DNA of 64,000 nucleotides from B46-G9 sp964548365 (GTDB lineage Bacteria; Desulfobacterota; DSM-4660; Desulfatiglandales; Desulfatiglandaceae): the NCBI GenBank assembly GCA_964548365.1, contig CAZJRD010000002.1:106110-170109 (forward strand), written 5' to 3'. Below are positions 17,976 to 26,012 of the stretch, one piece after another. How positions within the stretch are numbered: the first letter of the stretch is position 1; each line of letters opens with the position of its first letter. The notes under the pieces were generated by a model that saw only the letters and a program-made list of their open reading frames with translations, did not search any database and was not told the DNA's origin. Both the position numbers and the translations under genes were made by a program.

Positions 17976-20138
17976 TCAAGCTATTGGCGGCATTGTTTCC
18001 CCGTGGGCCTTCGCCGCAGCCTTCCTTGCACACGTCATGCAGAGATGTTTATCACCAGTGGTGAGGCCCGTTTCTTCTGTTTTCTTCCTGATAAAGTCAT
18101 GATATCTGGCCGGGCCGAGCGGGGCTCCACAGATTTGACAGTACTCAAGATCAAGATGGTTCAGGATGGTGCCGCAAATGGATAGGACTCTCTCCCCATC
18201 CCTGTCTTCTATTCGCATGGCGTCGGTAGGGCAATTGGCTGCACAGGCGCCGCACAGGATGCAGCGTTCAGCGGCAATACGAAAGTCCGTGTGTCCAGGG
18301 TTGTCAAAGTTCAGATACCCCATCTGGAGAGCATCCACGCCCATTTTATTTCGGCAAACATCCACACAGGTGCCGCAACGAACGCAGATATCGCAGCGCA
18401 GGCATCTCTTGGCTTCTTCTCTCGCACTCTGTTCTGAAAGACCCAGTTCCACCTGCTGAAAAGTGACCCGTCGTCGGTCATCTCCCAGCGTTTGCATAGC
18501 CGGTCTGTTCAGGACCATCTTTATTGAAGCGGGGACTTCCAGACATTCAAGACGTTGTCTCCTTGCAGGCACCGATGGCATTTTGGGCTGGGGAATTTCC
18601 TCAAAGTATCGATCAATGGCCTCCGCCGCACGTTTCCCGCCGCCGATAGCTTCCACTACGGTCGCAGGACCCGTAACAATATCTCCTGCTGCGAATAGGC
18701 CGTCAGCAGTCGTGGCCATGCTGGCCCGGTCCACATTAATGGTATTCCGTCTTGACCATTCCAGCCCACCCAGATGTTCCAGACCGGCTTTGTCCACTGT
18801 CTGGCCAATGGCAGGAATAACCGCATCAACGTCAAAGGAAAAATCACTCCCTTCAACCGGAACAGGCCGCCTCCTGCCACTTTCATCTTCGGGACCCAGT
18901 TCGGTTCTGAGGCAGTGAAGCGCGCTTACTCTCCCATTCTCACCCTCTATTGCCACGGGGACGGTGAGAAAACTGAACCTGATTTTTTCTTCTTCGGCCT
19001 GTTCCACCTCTTCAGGATTGGCAGGCATGTCGTTCCGGCTTCGACGGTATACAACGGCAACTTCTTCACAACCGAGCCGTATACAGGTGCGAGCGGCATC
19101 CATGGCTACATTCCCGCCTCCGATGACTGCTACCTTTTTCCCGGGCGTGTGATGATCACCGAGAGCAACTCTCCTCAAGAAGTGTATGGCATCCAGGACT
19201 TGGGCAAAATGGTCTTCTCCGGGCACGCGCATTTTGAACGAGGCGTGCGCACCGATGGCGACAAAGAATGCCTTGAATCCTTCGTCCCGTAGTTCCTCAA
19301 TCGTTACCTCTTTGCCAAAACGGGTATTGTACCTGAATTCCACTCCCAGGTCCTCTATCATTGCCACTTCCCGGTCAATAACCTCCCGGGGAAGCCTATA
19401 CCTCGGGATGCCCACCATCATCATACCGCCTGCCATGGGGAGGGATTCAATGATCGTGATCCTGTATCCTTTAAGTGCGAGGTAATAAGCCGCGGTCAGA
19501 CCGGCGGGGCCGGCGCCGATGATACAGACCTTGCGCCCGTTATCCGGGGCCTTTTCAGGGTTATTGTATCTCCCCTCGGACATGGCCCTTTCCGCGGCAA
19601 AGCCCTTCAGGTCTTTGATGGCGATGGGTTTGTCAATTCTCCCTCGCACGCACATGAACTCACAGGGGTGGGTGCACACCAGGCCGCAGACCCACGGGAA
19701 CGGGTTGTCTTTTCGGATAAGATCGATGGCTTCACTGTCCTGTCCTTGGCCGATGAGTGCCACATATCCTGAGACATCGATTCCGGCAGGGCAGGCCATC
19801 TGGCACGGAGCGGGACTGAGTTCGATACAATCCCCTAAGGGGCAGTTGCGGGTTTCAAGGTGGCTCAGGAAGACTTCCCGGTGCGTTTGAAGTTCTGAGC
19901 TGAGCTTTTTCCCCAGATCGACACATGCTTTGTTTTCTCCTTCCCATTGCAGCCTTTTTGCGAGAGCTTCCATGGCGGGAAAGTGCTCACGCCCGCCACG
20001 TCCTGACCCCACATCTTTCATGAGCCGCAAGATATCCTCAGCCCATTGTCTGGAGCGGGCAACAGGGATGCGGCCTTCCGCGAGCAGGCCTGCGAGAGCT
20101 CTTACATTATTCGCGACCGGGCAGGTTCCTTTGTCCAT
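17976..20138 (-). CDS. GltD-like NAD(P)H:acceptor flavoprotein with extra Fe-S domains
   Basis: This 720-residue protein has a helical N-terminal region (1-95), then the Cys-rich GltB-partner Fe-S domain (NCPLGDC... CQMACPAGIDV; CGLVCTHPCEFMCVRG). A two-dinucleotide-fold oxidoreductase core follows, with FAD (CIIGAGPAGLTAAYYLA, near 205) and NAD(P) (VAVIGGGNVAMDAART, near 345) sites. The C-terminus carries a ferredoxin module (CLRCDICVRCGTCVDVCR; CILCGACAANCPTDAM) and a final Cys pair set (CQICGAP, CMTC). Such proteins oxidise NAD(P)H or split electrons toward a molybdopterin or other subunit in the cytoplasm. It is downstream of the ferredoxin and Mo-enzyme genes, separated by 2 bases from the former. 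Confidence 0.85.
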   Translation of the reverse strand: MDKGTCPVANNVRALAGLLAEGRIPVARSRQWAEDILRLMKDVGSGRGGREHFPAMEALAKRLQWEGENKACVDLGKKLSSELQTHREVFLSHLETRNCPLGDCIELSPAPCQMACPAGIDVSGYVALIGQGQDSEAIDLIRKDNPFPWVCGLVCTHPCEFMCVRGRIDKPIAIKDLKGFAAERAMSEGRYNNPEKAPDNGRKVCIIGAGPAGLTAAYYLALKGYRITIIESLPMAGGMMMVGIPRYRLPREVIDREVAMIEDLGVEFRYNTRFGKEVTIEELRDEGFKAFFVAIGAHASFKMRVPGEDHFAQVLDAIHFLRRVALGDHHTPGKKVAVIGGGNVAMDAARTCIRLGCEEVAVVYRRSRNDMPANPEEVEQAEEEKIRFSFLTVPVAIEGENGRVSALHCLRTELGPEDESGRRRPVPVEGSDFSFDVDAVIPAIGQTVDKAGLEHLGGLEWSRRNTINVDRASMATTADGLFAAGDIVTGPATVVEAIGGGKRAAEAIDRYFEEIPQPKMPSVPARRQRLECLEVPASIKMVLNRPAMQTLGDDRRRVTFQQVELGLSEQSAREEAKRCLRCDICVRCGTCVDVCRNKMGVDALQMGYLNFDNPGHTDFRIAAERCILCGACAANCPTDAMRIEDRDGERVLSICGTILNHLDLEYCQICGAPLGPARYHDFIRKKTEETGLTTGDKHLCMTCARKAAAKAHGETMPPIA

Positions 20139-20140
20139 TA

Positions 20141-20644
20141 TTACTCCAACGAGGCCATAGCCTTTGCGTACCGCTCCCGGCGAAGCGGGGGAATTTCATC
20201 CGTCGTGCCGAAATGGAGGCAGTGCGTGGTACAAATGGTCACACAAGCAGGTTTCAGTCCCTCGTCAATGCGGTCCTTGCAGTAATCACACTTAACCACT
20301 TTCCCGATTTCAGGGTTCCACTGGGGAGCCCCCCAGGGACAGGCGGACATGCAGGTTTTGCAGCCCACACAGAGATCGTGGTCTACGAAAACAATGCCGT
20401 CTTTGGCACGTTTCTGCATGGCACCGGTTGGGCATGCAGCAACACACCAGGGGTCTTCGCAATGGAAACATGGCATAAAGACATAGGCTGCCTTAGGCAC
20501 ATTATCCACGATCCTTGGCCCGATGGTCAGGATTTGGCAGATCCTCGGGCCCAGGGGCAGATCTTTGTTGCTCTTGCATACCACTTCACAACTGTGACAT
20601 CCAATACAATTCTTGGCATCCTGAAATAGATAGTACTTGCTCAT
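20141..20644 (-). CDS. 4Fe-4S ferredoxin-type electron transfer subunit (PsrB/DmsB-like)
   Basis: This 167-residue protein carries four Cys clusters: CIGCHSCEVVCK, CFHCEDPWCVAACP, CVGCKTCMSACPWG and CDYCKDRI...CVTICTTHC. This is the arrangement of DMSO-reductase family electron-transfer subunits with four 4Fe-4S clusters. It would wire the molybdopterin subunit encoded just upstream to the flavin subunit just downstream. No Tat or Sec signal is present, which matches a cytoplasmic complex. GGAGGAACAAG precedes the ATG. Confidence 0.9.
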   Translation of the reverse strand: MSKYYLFQDAKNCIGCHSCEVVCKSNKDLPLGPRICQILTIGPRIVDNVPKAAYVFMPCFHCEDPWCVAACPTGAMQKRAKDGIVFVDHDLCVGCKTCMSACPWGAPQWNPEIGKVVKCDYCKDRIDEGLKPACVTICTTHCLHFGTTDEIPPLRRERYAKAMASLE

Positions 20645-20673
20645 CTTGTTCCTCCAGCATCAGCAATGGTGTT

Positions 20674-22758
20674 TTACACAGGTTTTACCGTCACGAAGGT
20701 ATGATGAAAGGCAGGGCTTCCACCAACCATATCCGTCACATTTTCCTGCAACAAGGCATCTGAGACCCCTCTATTAAACGATCGGGTTGCCATTTCGGCT
20801 TGATGACCGAAACCATGGAGCATGAATACGGCCTCCGGGTGAATGAGGTCTGTCACAAAGGCCTTTATGGTTCCGGATCCCTGTTTCGAGGCTATTTCCA
20901 CCAGGCTTCCGTCCGGGATTCCCAGCGCCGCGGCTCGGCGGGCATTGATCCAGAGTCTATTTTCTGGCATCAGTTCATTCAGGTAAGGATTATTTTGCGT
21001 CGATATATGGGTGTGCAGTGCACAGCGGCCGACCACAAGCCTGAACTGGTCTTCAGGAGGCGACTGTATATGCTCGTATGGCGGGAATGATTCAAAGCCC
21101 GCGTTTTCCAACAGGGATGATACAAATTCGATTTTGCCGGACGGAGTTTTGAACTTGATTCCATCATTCCGGTCCCAGAAGATCTGCTTGTTTGTGTAAG
21201 CCACAAAACCTTTCTTTTCAAAGTCTTCCAAATAAAATCCGGTCCCCTCAAGTTGCCATCGCACCAGATCTTCCACGGTGTTGTAAGGAAAGTATTGCCC
21301 AATTCCGATACGCTCTCCGATCTGTTTCAGAATAATGGGACCCGGGCGAGTGTCATATCGGGGAGTTACTGCCTGCTTCCTTAGAAATATTTGGGGTTTT
21401 AGTCCATTTACCTGCCGGGGACAATCGGTGCGTTCAAGGTATATGGATTCAGGCAGGATAACATCCGAGTACCATGCGATATCGCTGTAGTTGATTTCAA
21501 TGGAGACAATCAGGTCCAGTTTGTCCAGTGCCTTCCGGGTCTGAGTGGTATCAGGGATGGACATCAATGGTTCGAAGCGGTAGGCAATGAGCGCCTTGAG
21601 AGGATAGGGGTCCTCATTGAGGATGGCCATGGGGAGCATCTGACCAACGCCATGATTCGGGTCGGGTAATGGAAAGTCAGGAGTCCCTACCTTGTCAAAG
21701 CGAGGTACATCGATCTTGGGGAATTCCTGTTCGGTAAGCTTGCGGGCTGCTTTGCCTCCCACTTCGCCGGGGCCCTTCTTGAAAAAGAAACCACCTTTTG
21801 CTTCCACACTCCCCATCAGGGAGTTGAGAATCATGATAGAGCGCCGCACATATACTTCTTCTACCTGGTTGGACCCACGGTATCCGAAGTGAAAAATAAC
21901 CCGTGGCTTATCTTTGCTTACTTCCCGTGCGAATGCCACGATCTCTTCGGCGGGAATGCCAGTCTCCTCTTCCGCCCACTCCGGCGTATATGGCTGGACA
22001 AACGATCGCAGTTCCTGAAACCCGACAATCCATCGATCCACGTAAGGTTTATCATACAGCCGTTCCTTGATGATGACGTGCATCAGAGCATAATTGAGGG
22101 CAAGATCCGTGTTAGGTCTGATCATCCAGTACCGGTGGGCCTTCGTGGCGGTCACGGTAACTCTGGGGTCTATATAGGTGAGTTTTGCGCCTTTTTCCAG
22201 CGCTGACATCATATTGTTGACCGGCTTGACCTCGATGGATTCCAGGAGATTGTGGCCGTACATGACGATGTGCCTGGCGTTGCCCAGGTCCGTACTCATC
22301 TGGGCATCGGTATACCCGAACAGGGAGCGGCACGCAGTGTTGACTGATCCCTTGCAAATGGCATCATGGGTGAAATGGTTGGGTGAGCCTATGGCCCGCA
22401 GAAATGTCTTGCTCACATGAGTGCTGATCTGCGTGCGTTCCCCCAGAACAACACTCGGCCCTCCATGCTTCTTGATGATCTCTTTCAGTTTGTCCGCCAC
22501 ATAGTCGAGTGCTTCATCCCACGTTGCCTTCTTCCATTTCCCTGATCCTCTTGGACCGGTCCTGATCATGGGAGATTGGACCCGTTCGTGATCCTTCAGG
22601 AGGGCGATACCTGCAGAACCGCGGGGACAAAGGCTCCCTTCAATCCCGGGCACGTGAGGGTTCCCTTCGATCCATTTGACGTCATCATTTTCAACGATGC
22701 ATCGAATCGGACAGCGGATAGAACACATGAAACAAATAGAATAGACTTCCTGTTGCAT
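20674..22758 (-). CDS. Cytoplasmic molybdopterin oxidoreductase, polysulfide/thiosulfate reductase-like
   Basis: This catalytic subunit of about 694 residues belongs to the DMSO-reductase family. The N-terminal 4Fe-4S motif is C-x2-C-x3-C...CPRG (CFMCSIRC, later GSLCPRGS). ATWDEALDYVADKL and the C-terminal molybdopterin-binding region are typical. In the segment HDAICKGSVNTAC near residue 145, a Cys is the likely Mo ligand, as in PsrA/PhsA. There is no twin-arginine signal, so unlike PsrA or PhsA it should be cytoplasmic and coupled to NAD(P)H through the GltD-like subunit. Substrate unknown: polysulfide, thiosulfate and an organic compound are all possible. The ATG at 22758 is 8 bases after AAGGAG; a GTG three codons earlier is less likely. 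Confidence 0.85.
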   Translation of the reverse strand: MQQEVYSICFMCSIRCPIRCIVENDDVKWIEGNPHVPGIEGSLCPRGSAGIALLKDHERVQSPMIRTGPRGSGKWKKATWDEALDYVADKLKEIIKKHGGPSVVLGERTQISTHVSKTFLRAIGSPNHFTHDAICKGSVNTACRSLFGYTDAQMSTDLGNARHIVMYGHNLLESIEVKPVNNMMSALEKGAKLTYIDPRVTVTATKAHRYWMIRPNTDLALNYALMHVIIKERLYDKPYVDRWIVGFQELRSFVQPYTPEWAEEETGIPAEEIVAFAREVSKDKPRVIFHFGYRGSNQVEEVYVRRSIMILNSLMGSVEAKGGFFFKKGPGEVGGKAARKLTEQEFPKIDVPRFDKVGTPDFPLPDPNHGVGQMLPMAILNEDPYPLKALIAYRFEPLMSIPDTTQTRKALDKLDLIVSIEINYSDIAWYSDVILPESIYLERTDCPRQVNGLKPQIFLRKQAVTPRYDTRPGPIILKQIGERIGIGQYFPYNTVEDLVRWQLEGTGFYLEDFEKKGFVAYTNKQIFWDRNDGIKFKTPSGKIEFVSSLLENAGFESFPPYEHIQSPPEDQFRLVVGRCALHTHISTQNNPYLNELMPENRLWINARRAAALGIPDGSLVEIASKQGSGTIKAFVTDLIHPEAVFMLHGFGHQAEMATRSFNRGVSDALLQENVTDMVGGSPAFHHTFVTVKPV

Positions 22759-23225
22759 AAGCTTCACTCCTTCAATGGTTTGTGAGGGATATTTTTAAAA
22801 AAAGCATCTGTAATTTTTAAGGTGTAGGGAGCGTAACGTCAAGAAAAATCTCTGAATGTGTGCATTACTGCTACCCTCTTTCCTCTCTAAAACAATCGAC
22901 CAAAATTTATTTGTTTTAAGCCTTGACAAGTGACGAATGCAAATTTATATTACCAATAAAGAATATAATGATTCTGCGGGAAAGAAGGTTATGAAAGAGA
23001 TGCTAGGGCATCAGAGGGAAAGGGAAGGGTTGGTAACATCTCTTTGTTGCTTAATAAATAGAGAGATTCGTTCAACAAGAAGGCACCACCTGGTTGGCTC
23101 CCCGTTGGAGTACAATCGGGTTTGGCTGTGAACAACATCGCTACATGGAAATGAGTATATATGAAGAAAAGGGTTGCTAAAGGACCATTCGGTGTAAATC
23201 ACAAATCACTGGAAGGAGTTTGATG
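22759..23225. other. Divergent intergenic region between the Mo-enzyme operon and fmdE
   Basis: This AT-rich gap of about 465 bases must hold promoters for both directions. A good rightward promoter is annotated separately. AAAACAA (near 22890) and TTGTTTT (near 22912) form an inverted pair that may be an operator. A weak hairpin (TTGTTG near 23043 with CAACAA near 23072) lies in the fmdE leader. No molybdate or cofactor riboswitch could be recognised. Confidence 0.4.
22923..22951 (+). promoter_or_regulatory. Sigma70-like promoter upstream of fmdE
   Basis: TTGACA (22923-22928), a 17-base spacer and TATATT (22946-22951) form a near-consensus promoter. It would give a leader of about 270 bases before fmdE. 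Confidence 0.55.
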
Positions 23226-23834
23226 ATGGAAAATTTGCAGGAACTTTTTGAAACAGGATTGAAATTTCACGGGCACAAATGTCCGGCCATGCCCATGGGA
23301 TTGCGGGCCGGTTTGGCGGCTATGAAAACCCTGGGGGTGGAGCGTGCCCAGGACAAGGAACTCGTGCTCAAGTCAGAGACCGGGAAGGGCCATGCCGCAG
23401 GATGCTTCCTGGACGGACTGATGGTGGCTACCGGCTGCACATACGGGAAATCAAACGTGGAAAAACTCTACTATAACAAAATGGCATTCACTCTTATAGA
23501 CACAAAGACAGGGAGATCTGTGCGGGTCTCACTAAAGCCGGGATTTTTTGAAAAGGCTCTCAACTCGCCTTTCGTACAAAAGCGCAAGGCCGGGGTGTTG
23601 CCCCAGGATGTTGCGCCTGAACTTACTCAGCCTCTGGTTGACCGAATTCTTGGCCTTCCCGAATCCGAATTTCTTGATATCGGAGAGATCCAGCATGTCG
23701 AAATGCAAAGTGGAAAAGGGATCTTCGAAGCAAAACCATGTGAGAAGTGCGGGGAGCTTACCTTTGTGAACAAACTTCGCATGGAACCTGATGGAAAAAT
23801 GGTGTGCATTCCCTGTTCGGGATATACTGAATAA
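23226..23834 (+). CDS. FmdE-family protein with C-terminal zinc ribbon
   Basis: This protein of about 202 residues has the FmdE signature GLKFHGHKCPAMPMGLRAG near residue 12. A further conserved stretch, KGHAAGCFLDGLMVATGCTYGKSN, lies near 60. A C-terminal zinc ribbon (CEKCGELTF ... CIPCSGY) follows. FmdE was named after a protein encoded with formylmethanofuran dehydrogenase, but in anaerobic bacteria such proteins accompany many molybdenum or tungsten enzymes and may help cofactor handling. Here it is divergent from the molybdopterin operon, which supports that idea only by context. Of three possible start codons, ATG 23226 has the best spacing from AAGGAG. Confidence 0.8.
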   Translation: MENLQELFETGLKFHGHKCPAMPMGLRAGLAAMKTLGVERAQDKELVLKSETGKGHAAGCFLDGLMVATGCTYGKSNVEKLYYNKMAFTLIDTKTGRSVRVSLKPGFFEKALNSPFVQKRKAGVLPQDVAPELTQPLVDRILGLPESEFLDIGEIQHVEMQSGKGIFEAKPCEKCGELTFVNKLRMEPDGKMVCIPCSGYTE

Positions 23835-23906
23835 TTCAGCACACAACAGGACGGGGTGGCCTTCCCGTTACGGCCGGTCACCTCTTTCCATAAGGAGGGC
23901 ATGCAC

Positions 23907-24659
23907 ATGCTCATCGCCATAGTGACGGGAATAATCCTCGTTCTTGCTTTTATATTCTCCATGCTGGGACTCGGGGGTGCAATGCTTTATATCCCGGTGT
24001 TTCACTGGTTCGGCTATGATTTCAAGTCCGTGGCTATTCCAACAGGACTTCTGCTCAACGGGATCACGGCGCTGTCTGCCGCGGTGTTCTATCTACGTGC
24101 GAAGATGGTGGACATTAAGGGGGCTATCCCGCTCATTATCTCCTCTTTTATCGGGGCACCGGTGGGCGCCTATTTTACAAAGCTGGTGCCAACCCGCACA
24201 CTCATTCTTCTTTTTGCCATCGCAATGGTCTTTGCAGGGGGGCGCATGCTTATGACCTCAGCGAGGGCTGATAAAGAGAAAATGATGGCTCTGCGGCTTC
24301 GGATGATCCTGATGAGCATCGGAGGTTTTTTTATCGGTTTCATTGCCGGGCTCTTGGGGGTAGGAGGTGGTTTCCTGTTCGTCCCCATGATGATTGCCAT
24401 GGGATATGCCACCAAGCAGGCCGCTGCAACCAGTGCTTTTGTGGTCATCTTTTCATCTTTTTCCGGGTTTGCCGGCCATGTCGCAGAAGGGCATTTTAAC
24501 TGGCCGCTGATGATCGCCACATCCATCGCCGTCATTATTGCCTCCCAGATCGGTGCAAAGGTGATGAAGGAGAAGATGAAGGCGCGCTGGATAAAACAGA
24601 TGTTTGCGGTGGTCCTCCTGGGGGTGGCCGTCAAACTCTTGTGGAAGCTTTTCCTGTGA
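23907..24659 (+). CDS. TauE/SafE-family membrane exporter
   Basis: This hydrophobic protein of about 250 residues has around 8 membrane helices. It contains the duplicated TauE/SafE pattern: a GLGGAMLYIPVF motif near the N-terminus and a matching GLLGVGGGFLFVPMM motif in the second half. Members export sulfite, sulfoacetate or other organosulfur anions across the cytoplasmic membrane. It follows the FmdE gene by 72 bases and is probably co-transcribed. AGGAGG sits 8 bases before the ATG at 23907, so the upstream GTG and ATG codons are less likely. The exported substrate is not evident. Confidence 0.85.
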   Translation: MLIAIVTGIILVLAFIFSMLGLGGAMLYIPVFHWFGYDFKSVAIPTGLLLNGITALSAAVFYLRAKMVDIKGAIPLIISSFIGAPVGAYFTKLVPTRTLILLFAIAMVFAGGRMLMTSARADKEKMMALRLRMILMSIGGFFIGFIAGLLGVGGGFLFVPMMIAMGYATKQAAATSAFVVIFSSFSGFAGHVAEGHFNWPLMIATSIAVIIASQIGAKVMKEKMKARWIKQMFAVVLLGVAVKLLWKLFL

Positions 24660-24664
24660 CGGGA

Positions 24665-24852
24665 GAGCCAGTTTCAAAATGTTTCCCGCTTGCGACGGGA
24701 TTCGAGGTCAAGTCGAAGATCTCGGACTTTGAGCGGGGAAAGGTGATCCCGCTATGGCGGGATTAGCCGCAGGAATATGTTGGATATTTCGAGGATTAAA
24801 AATTTCGCCTGCCGCAGAGATCGGGCAAAAGGGGGCGTTTTGAAACTGGCTC
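24665..24852. repeat. 188-bp MITE-like element, longest copy
   Basis: GAGCCAGTTTCAAAA (24665-24679) and its exact inverted copy (24838-24852) bound a 188-bp non-coding segment with several GC hairpins (for example CCCGCT-n-GCGGGA inside). Related sequences occur at 1603-1753 and, truncated, at 49611-49683. It begins six bases after the TauE gene stop. Terminal inverted repeats plus dispersed copies suggest a miniature transposable element mobilised by an outside transposase. Confidence 0.8.
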
Positions 24853-24912
24853 AGGATATAATTCCTTTTTCCCCCGGGAATGCATGGAAGGGAAGAAAGG
24901 GAGGTGAACACT

Positions 24913-25440
24913 ATGGCAGCATATGAAGGACTCGTGGCCTCTTTAAAGGGCAATGGGAGAGCCGAAGTTATTATTCAGCCCGGGAGTTCCGGGATCCCTG
25001 GTGTATCACGAGAAGTGAATAGCAGAGTTTGTCATTGCACCACTGACGGTTCCACCATAACCATTGATGTGGAGAACAGGGCAGGAGCTGAGGTGGGGGA
25101 TTGGGCAGTGGTCGACCGGGAGAAAGGCGCCTTGAAAAGGAATGTTGCCACCCTGCTGGGTATCCCCGCCCTGGGCACAGTTGTTGGTGTTCTTGTCGCA
25201 CTCATTGTCACTGCCGGTTTTTCCTTTGGGACGACTGCGTGGATCGTATGCCTGCTAGGTGGACTCTTCATAGGGATTGTTATTGGAATAACAATCTTCA
25301 GGCGGGCTTCAGCGGGCAGCCGGCCTTTCATCAGCAGGGTTGTCAGGACCCGGCTGGAAATGGCCTCAATGCCCCTTGGTCAACAGTGCCCCACCAAAAA
25401 GAAGGACGGGACCTGTGGTACCTGCTCCGGTTTTTTTTGA
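24913..25440 (+). CDS. rseC: RseC/MucC-family membrane protein
   Basis: This protein of about 175 residues shows the SoxR-reducing/RseC pattern. A short beta-rich N-terminal domain with conserved Cys (CHCTT, near residue 40) and a GDWAVVDR segment is followed by two membrane helices (about 78-100 and 106-128). A Cys-containing cytoplasmic tail follows (CPTKKKDGTCGTC). RseC modulates sigma-E signalling or supports SoxR reduction by the Rnf complex in other bacteria. GGGAGGTGAAC precedes the ATG at 24913. arsR starts 82 bases further on behind its own promoter, so this gene may be a separate unit. Confidence 0.75.
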   Translation: MAAYEGLVASLKGNGRAEVIIQPGSSGIPGVSREVNSRVCHCTTDGSTITIDVENRAGAEVGDWAVVDREKGALKRNVATLLGIPALGTVVGVLVALIVTAGFSFGTTAWIVCLLGGLFIGIVIGITIFRRASAGSRPFISRVVRTRLEMASMPLGQQCPTKKKDGTCGTCSGFF

Positions 25441-25465
25441 GGCGACCATGATTTCCATTTCTTCC

Positions 25466-25504
25466 TTGACATGCGAGGATGGGGAGACTGAATTAGCATT
25501 CAGT
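25466..25504 (+). promoter_or_regulatory. arsR promoter with overlapping inverted-repeat operator
   Basis: TTGACA (25466-25471) is followed after 17 bases by a weak -10 (TGAATT). The palindrome ACTGAATTAGCATTCAGT (25487-25504; 7-bp arms, 4-bp centre) covers the -10. Its position just before arsR suggests autorepression released by the metal(loid). Confidence 0.55.
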
Positions 25505-25522
25505 AATTTATAGGAGTAAGCT

Positions 25523-25867
25523 ATGAAAGAGTTCACAAAAACAATAAAGGCCCTTTCCGACCCGAACAGGGTCAAGATTGTCAAGATGCTCCAGCATAAG
25601 AACATGTGCGTGTGCGAAATGCAGGCGGCTCTGGGGGTTGCCCAGCCGACGGTGTCCAAACACTTGAAAATTCTTGAGGAAGCTGGTTTTGTAAGTCATG
25701 AGAAGGATGGCCTTTGGGTCAATTATCACCTCACTGATGGGAGCTGCAGCCCCTATGTGGCAAGCCTCCTTGGGAACCTGCGTCACTGGCTGGAAGAGGA
25801 ACCGGAAGTAGCACGTTTGAAAAAGGAACTGCCCATGATCAACCGGGGAGATATCTGCAGAAAGTAA
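25523..25867 (+). CDS. arsR: ArsR-family metal(loid)-responsive repressor
   Basis: This 114-residue winged-helix protein has the pattern KALSDPNRVKIVKML. A MCVCEM motif near residues 31-36 provides the Cys pair that binds As(III) or Sb(III) in classical ArsR (ELCVCDL). The recognition helix follows (AQPTVSKHLKILEEAGFV). It would repress its own cluster until arsenite releases it from the palindrome upstream. The following genes (CDF, ArsP-type permease, thioredoxin-like proteins, Acr3) fit an arsenic and metal resistance regulon. Confidence 0.9.
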   Translation: MKEFTKTIKALSDPNRVKIVKMLQHKNMCVCEMQAALGVAQPTVSKHLKILEEAGFVSHEKDGLWVNYHLTDGSCSPYVASLLGNLRHWLEEEPEVARLKKELPMINRGDICRK

Positions 25868-26012
25868 AATTTTTTTTGCCCTTTTGATATTACCATTGGG
25901 AAATATATCCGCAGAAACACAGTGCCTTGAAAAGGGCAGCAAAAACATTTTGGTGAGGGTCCTTTATCCTAAGCCTTGAAAATCCGTCTATACGGGTGCA
26001 GAGGAACAGAGA

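Noticed and set aside
22937..23131. A 64-codon open frame in the fmdE leader
   Set aside because: Its ATG lies inside the predicted promoter -10 region and no ribosome site is present; the peptide is unlike any family I know.
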